From assembly GCA_032119595.1 (NCBI GenBank), contig JAUMBQ010000006.1, positions 744,001-808,000 of the forward strand: a DNA stretch of 64,000 bases, read 5' to 3'. The notes beneath the pieces are model-generated. The model saw nothing but the letters and a program-made list of their open reading frames with translations. It was not told the DNA's origin and searched no databases. Each line of letters opens with the position of its first letter. Within the stretch, counting starts at the first letter, position 1. The stretch is from JAGIBJ01 sp032119595. GTDB lineage: Bacteria > Actinomycetota > Thermoleophilia > Solirubrobacterales > Solirubrobacteraceae. This document shows positions 60,733 to 64,000 of this stretch, one piece after another. The translations under genes were made by a program, and so were the position numbers.

Positions 60733-61263
60733 TCAGCGGTCGTGCCGCAGGAAGTCGCGGACGTCGTCGGCCAAAAGGCCCGTGCGCTCACGCACGCGCG
60801 AGAAGCGGGCGCTCGGGGCTACCGCGACGGGGGTGACGACGGACGTCCGCAACCCGAGGCTGCGCAGGAGGGTGGCGGCTCCGACGAGCAGCACCGCCAG
60901 CAGCGCGGCGATCATCGCCGCGATACGAACGGGCTCGAGCGGGAGATCGGGCTCCGTCAGATTCGCGACCGCGGAGATTGGCTGCACGGCCGCGCTCTGA
61001 CCCGGGCTGAGATACGGCGGCGGCGCCGGCACGGCCGCGCCAGCGGGCGCCGCGGTGGTACTGGCCGGTGGCGTCGTCGGGGTGATGCCCTCCGGGATCG
61101 GCGAGTCGTCGCTCGGAGAGGTCGGTGCGACCGCGCCTCCGGGCTGCTGCTCGAGCGCCTTTTCGAGATCGCTCATGCCGACCTGCGCAAGCGCCAACGG
61201 AGCCGTGCTCGCGGAGATCGTCAGAAGCACGCAGAACGCGGCCAGAAGCGGGCGAAGACGCAT
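60733..61263 (-). CDS. Secreted, C-terminally membrane-anchored protein
   Basis: A 176-residue protein with an N-terminal signal (LRPLLAAFCVLLTISASTAP), a Pro/Ala/Thr-rich extracellular part of about 75 residues (PTTPPASTTAAPAGAAVPAP), one membrane helix near residue 125 (VRIAAMIAALLAVLLVGAAT) and a basic cytoplasmic tail (RFSRVRERTGLLADDVRDFL). No known domain. ATG 61263 gives a normal signal; the frame extends further up without one. It is divergent from the O-antigen-ligase-like gene, with only 55 nt between starts, suggesting shared control. Confidence 0.7.
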   Translation of the reverse strand: MRLRPLLAAFCVLLTISASTAPLALAQVGMSDLEKALEQQPGGAVAPTSPSDDSPIPEGITPTTPPASTTAAPAGAAVPAPPPYLSPGQSAAVQPISAVANLTEPDLPLEPVRIAAMIAALLAVLLVGAATLLRSLGLRTSVVTPVAVAPSARFSRVRERTGLLADDVRDFLRHDR

Positions 61264-61318
61264 CCGGTGGACCGTACCACCCGTCCTCTTGGGCACCGGC
61301 CGATACCATCGCCGCTTC

Positions 61319-63472
61319 ATGGCCTTGGCCGAACAGCTCTCCATCGACCGCCTCCGCTCCGGCGCCTCCACTGCCGTGGCGCGCGGGCAGGCCTATGCGC
61401 GCTTCCGCGGGGGCGGCACCCGCCTGTCTCGCCTGCGCACCTCGACCTCGACCATCACGTCGGCCGCGACGATCGGTTGCGGCGCGATCGTCATGCCGTG
61501 GCTCGTCGTGGTCCTGATTCGCTGGACCGACCCGAGCGTCGGTCGCGGACGCATCGTCGCCGACCCCTGGTCGCTCCTCGCGCCCGGCTGGGGTGCCTGG
61601 TCACTCGTGGGCCTGCTGATCGTCGCGGTCTCAGCCCTCGTGGCGTGGGCCCGCCTGCGCCTGCCGGCTCCCGATGTCTCGCGGACCTTCGCGGTCGCGA
61701 TCGCGTCGCTGCTGGCCTTCGCGATCTGGTGCGCTGCCTCCGTCTTCTTCTGGTCGCCGAGCCCGTCGGGCGCGTGGCGCTGGGCCGTCGTGGCCTTCGG
61801 CGTCGTCCTGGCGACGGTGCTCGGGCTCTTCGCCGGTGCGCAGGCCGAGGGCCGGCGTGGCGTCGTGCTCGGCGTCCTCTTCACCGGCACCGCTACGGCC
61901 GCGATCGGGCTGATCGACCTGCTCGCGTTTTCCGACGGAGCCCGGCGCGTGGTCTCCCCGCTGGATCCGACCGCCAACGCCGTCGTCATCGGACTCGGCG
62001 TCCTCGTCGCCCTCGCCCTCGACCAAGGCGAGCATCCGCAGCGCCGCCGATGGCTGCGCGCGGCCGCGACCCTGGGCATCGTCGGGCTGCTCCTCACGGC
62101 TTCACGAGGCGGCATCGCGGTCACGATCTTCGGCATGTTCTTGCTGGCCTATCGCGGCGTGCCGATCGGGTGGCCGCTGCTGCAGTCGATCGGCGGCGCA
62201 CTTCCGGCCGTCGTCACCGGAACGCTTGCCGGCGGCGTGGCGCGTGCAGGCGTCGCGGACGACACCGGCCGACTGCTCGTCGGCGCGTTGGTGGTGGGCG
62301 GCGTCGCGCTCGTCGCGTGGAGTGCCGCCCGAGATCTTGGTGCGCCCCCAGCGCTGCGCCGGCTCGGCTCTGGGCGTGGCGTGCTTGCGGGCGTGCTCGT
62401 CGCGATCGTGCTGGTCGTGGTTGTCGCGGCGGCCGTCGCGCAGGGCGGCATCAAGGGCACGTGGGATCGCACGCAGGACTCGTTCTCGGCACGCAGCGTT
62501 GCTGGGCAGCCCAGCGACGCGTCGCGCCTTTGGAGCGGCACGTCTGACGGCCGGCTGTGGCGCTGGCAGGCGGCGCTCGATGCCTACCAGCAGGCCGCCG
62601 ACCCGATCCTGGGCCTCGGGCCCGGCAGCAGTCCGCAGACGCTTCGCCGCTATCGACGCGACGCGACGCCGAACCTCACCACACCCAGCGCCCCGATCGC
62701 CGTCTTGACCGAGGCCGGTGGGGTCGGACTTGCGCTGGTGCTCATCGGCGTCCTGGGGCTCTCACTCGCGGCTCGCAGCGAGATGCGTCGCGAGCCACGC
62801 TCGGACGGCGCGCTGCTGCTCACGATCGGCTCCGTGGTGCTCGCGCACGCGATGGTGAACGACGACCTCCATCAGCCGCTCATCTTGATCCCGGCCTTCG
62901 TGTGCGTCGCCGCCCTCGGCGCGAGGAAGAGCGTCGAGCAACGCCTTGGCCCCGAGCCGGAGACCAACGCCCCGCCGGCCAGCCGGACGGCCGCCACCGC
63001 CGTTGGCGCACTGATCGCCGTGGTGGTCGCTCTCGGCGCCGTCGTTCCGGCCCGCGCCCAGCTCAAGGCCCGCGAGGCCGAAGCCAATCTGATCGCCGGC
63101 AACGCCGGTGCGCTGCGTGATGCCTCGCTCTATTCAGGCCAGGCGGCACGACTCGATCCGCTCGCCTTCCAAGGCGACGCCGTCGGGTCGCAGGCTGCGC
63201 TCGCGCTGCAGCGGTGGACCGAGGCCCGGCGCCTCGCGTTGCTCGCCGTGCGGCGCGCACCGAAGGAGGCCGCGGCTTGGCGCGCACTCGCATTCGTCGC
63301 GCTCGCCGAGCACGACCGCCCCGGCGCGCGCATTGCCGCCCGCAAGCTTCAGCAGCTCGACCCGGCCGCTCCGACGACCCGCGAGATCGCCCTCCAGGCG
63401 ACGCTCGACTCGGCACCGCCCGAGGCGTCGCCGACGGCCGTCGGCACGCCGCTCTCCCCCACCGCGCAGTAG
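61319..63472 (+). CDS. O-antigen ligase/polymerase-like membrane protein
   Basis: A 717-residue polytopic protein with about 11-13 membrane helices. The Wzy_C-like segment is around residues 255-475: LLLTASRGGIAVTIFGMFLL (the typical SRGG), then a large outer loop with LWRWQAALDAYQQ and DPILGLGPGSSPQTLRRYR, the GxGxG pattern of the O-antigen ligase family. The C-terminal 130 residues are soluble and TPR-like (ARRLALLAVRRAPKEAAAWR). It likely polymerises or transfers surface glycans across the membrane. No glycosyltransferases are next to it within the window. Confidence 0.85.
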   Translation: MALAEQLSIDRLRSGASTAVARGQAYARFRGGGTRLSRLRTSTSTITSAATIGCGAIVMPWLVVVLIRWTDPSVGRGRIVADPWSLLAPGWGAWSLVGLLIVAVSALVAWARLRLPAPDVSRTFAVAIASLLAFAIWCAASVFFWSPSPSGAWRWAVVAFGVVLATVLGLFAGAQAEGRRGVVLGVLFTGTATAAIGLIDLLAFSDGARRVVSPLDPTANAVVIGLGVLVALALDQGEHPQRRRWLRAAATLGIVGLLLTASRGGIAVTIFGMFLLAYRGVPIGWPLLQSIGGALPAVVTGTLAGGVARAGVADDTGRLLVGALVVGGVALVAWSAARDLGAPPALRRLGSGRGVLAGVLVAIVLVVVVAAAVAQGGIKGTWDRTQDSFSARSVAGQPSDASRLWSGTSDGRLWRWQAALDAYQQAADPILGLGPGSSPQTLRRYRRDATPNLTTPSAPIAVLTEAGGVGLALVLIGVLGLSLAARSEMRREPRSDGALLLTIGSVVLAHAMVNDDLHQPLILIPAFVCVAALGARKSVEQRLGPEPETNAPPASRTAATAVGALIAVVVALGAVVPARAQLKAREAEANLIAGNAGALRDASLYSGQAARLDPLAFQGDAVGSQAALALQRWTEARRLALLAVRRAPKEAAAWRALAFVALAEHDRPGARIAARKLQQLDPAAPTTREIALQATLDSAPPEASPTAVGTPLSPTAQ

Positions 63473-63604
63473 CGCGAGGCGCGAGGCGGCGGCCACGCCG
63501 CGCAGGCGGGCCTAAGCGGCGGGCTGCCGCTGCGCCGCGCCCAGGGTCGACGGCGCGGCGAGGTCAGGAGTCGCTCCCCCGTCACTCCTGCGGAGCGAGC
63601 GCGC

Positions 63605-64000
63605 CTAGCGACGGAAGCGGCGCTTGGCTTTGTATTTGCGGGGTCCGCTGCCGTCGCCCGGATCCGGCTCGTCGTGTTCGGAGTCCGGCCGTGGTTGGCG
63701 CGGGCGGCGGTCGACGGCCTGGTCCGGCGCGCCCTCGGGCGCGATCGAGATGATGCCGTCGTCGAAGTCTTCCAGGAGCGCCCAGGAGTCCGGATCGGGG
63801 GCGTCGGCGGCGCCCATGGCTCCGGGCTCGATCGCCTCGTCGGCCGGTGGTTCGGGCTGGACGTCGCGCGGGGGTGCCGGCTGACGCGGCTCAAACGCGG
63901 GCTGGGGTGGTGCGTCCGCCTCGGAGCCTCCGGAGCCGCCCGCGGCGGGGCCCTGCGGCGACGGCGCTGGCGAGCCACCCGATCCGCCCCAGCCGGAGTC
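63605..64000 (-). CDS. Proline-rich protein, C-terminal fragment
   Basis: An open frame of 131 residues enters from the right edge and ends at 63605. It is rich in Pro, Gly, Ser, Ala and acidic residues, with one more ordered piece, PDSWALLEDFDDGIISIAPE, and a strongly basic end (GPRKYKAKRRFRR). The N-terminal part lies outside the window. I cannot name it. The biased composition lowers certainty, but the acidic core and basic tail look like a real disordered protein end. Confidence 0.55.
   Translation of the reverse strand, partial: DSGWGGSGGSPAPSPQGPAAGGSGGSEADAPPQPAFEPRQPAPPRDVQPEPPADEAIEPGAMGAADAPDPDSWALLEDFDDGIISIAPEGAPDQAVDRRPRQPRPDSEHDEPDPGDGSGPRKYKAKRRFRR

Overview
This is a very GC-rich window. 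The dense short operons, several leaderless-looking promoters, urt/ure nitrogen genes, a B12-dependent class II ribonucleotide reductase and a large set of secreted proteins suggest an actinobacterium, most likely near the Thermoleophilia (Solirubrobacter/Patulibacter/Conexibacter relatives). That placement is an inference from gene content only. I see no rRNA, tRNA, CRISPR array, insertion sequence or phage gene.

Layout. 1-3.4 kb: the start of a methylmalonate-semialdehyde dehydrogenase gene, a TetR regulator, an MpaB-type oxygenase and a crotonase. 3.9-4.6 kb: ureG, far from its partners. 4.8-11.4 kb: secreted proteins (unknown protein with a Pro/Thr linker, SGNH esterase, fibronectin-III protein, reprolysin-like zinc protease). 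11.8-17.7 kb: urea ABC transporter (urtA divergent from urtBCDE) followed by ureA and ureB. 17.7-31 kb: cell-surface proteins built on WxL-type and DUF916-type domains, including a 1441-residue protein with twelve IPT/TIG domains, plus a TetR gene, a DUF6801-like secreted protein and a HAD phosphatase. 31-32.7 kb: a diguanylate cyclase that appears to head the second WxL/DUF916 operon. 32.7-39.7 kb: phosphotransferase, SDR, a large LuxR-type ATPase regulator and an XynE-like SGNH hydrolase. 40-44.3 kb: ureC-ureF-ureD-nickel permease in one overlapping operon. 44.3-55 kb: TetR, DsbA-family protein, two secreted IPT proteins, TrkH/TrkA potassium uptake, a lipoprotein, an orphan Imm53 protein, an FAD oxidoreductase and an alpha/beta hydrolase. 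55.5-60.3 kb: a Ycf46-like AAA ATPase and nrdJ, separated by a tandem structured element. 60.7-64 kb: a membrane-anchored protein, an O-antigen-ligase-like polytopic protein and the end of a proline-rich protein.

How it works together. One theme is urea: UrtABCDE imports it, UreABC splits it, UreFDG with the NiCoT permease supply and insert nickel. The genes are scattered over 40 kb in three places and ureE is not seen. Several of their promoters, and two others, share an inverted repeat at a fixed distance from the -10 element, which I read as one activator's regulon. The second theme is the cell envelope: WxL-type ligands sit next to DUF916-type, C-terminally membrane-anchored partners, and one set lies directly behind a c-di-GMP synthase. 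Three further secreted proteins end in the same domain of about 165 residues.

Most notable: the WxL/DUF916/GGDEF arrangement (17.7-32.7 kb), the covarying 120-nt tandem element at 57.13-57.37 kb, and the shared TTTGGMC-N4-GKMCAA promoter box.
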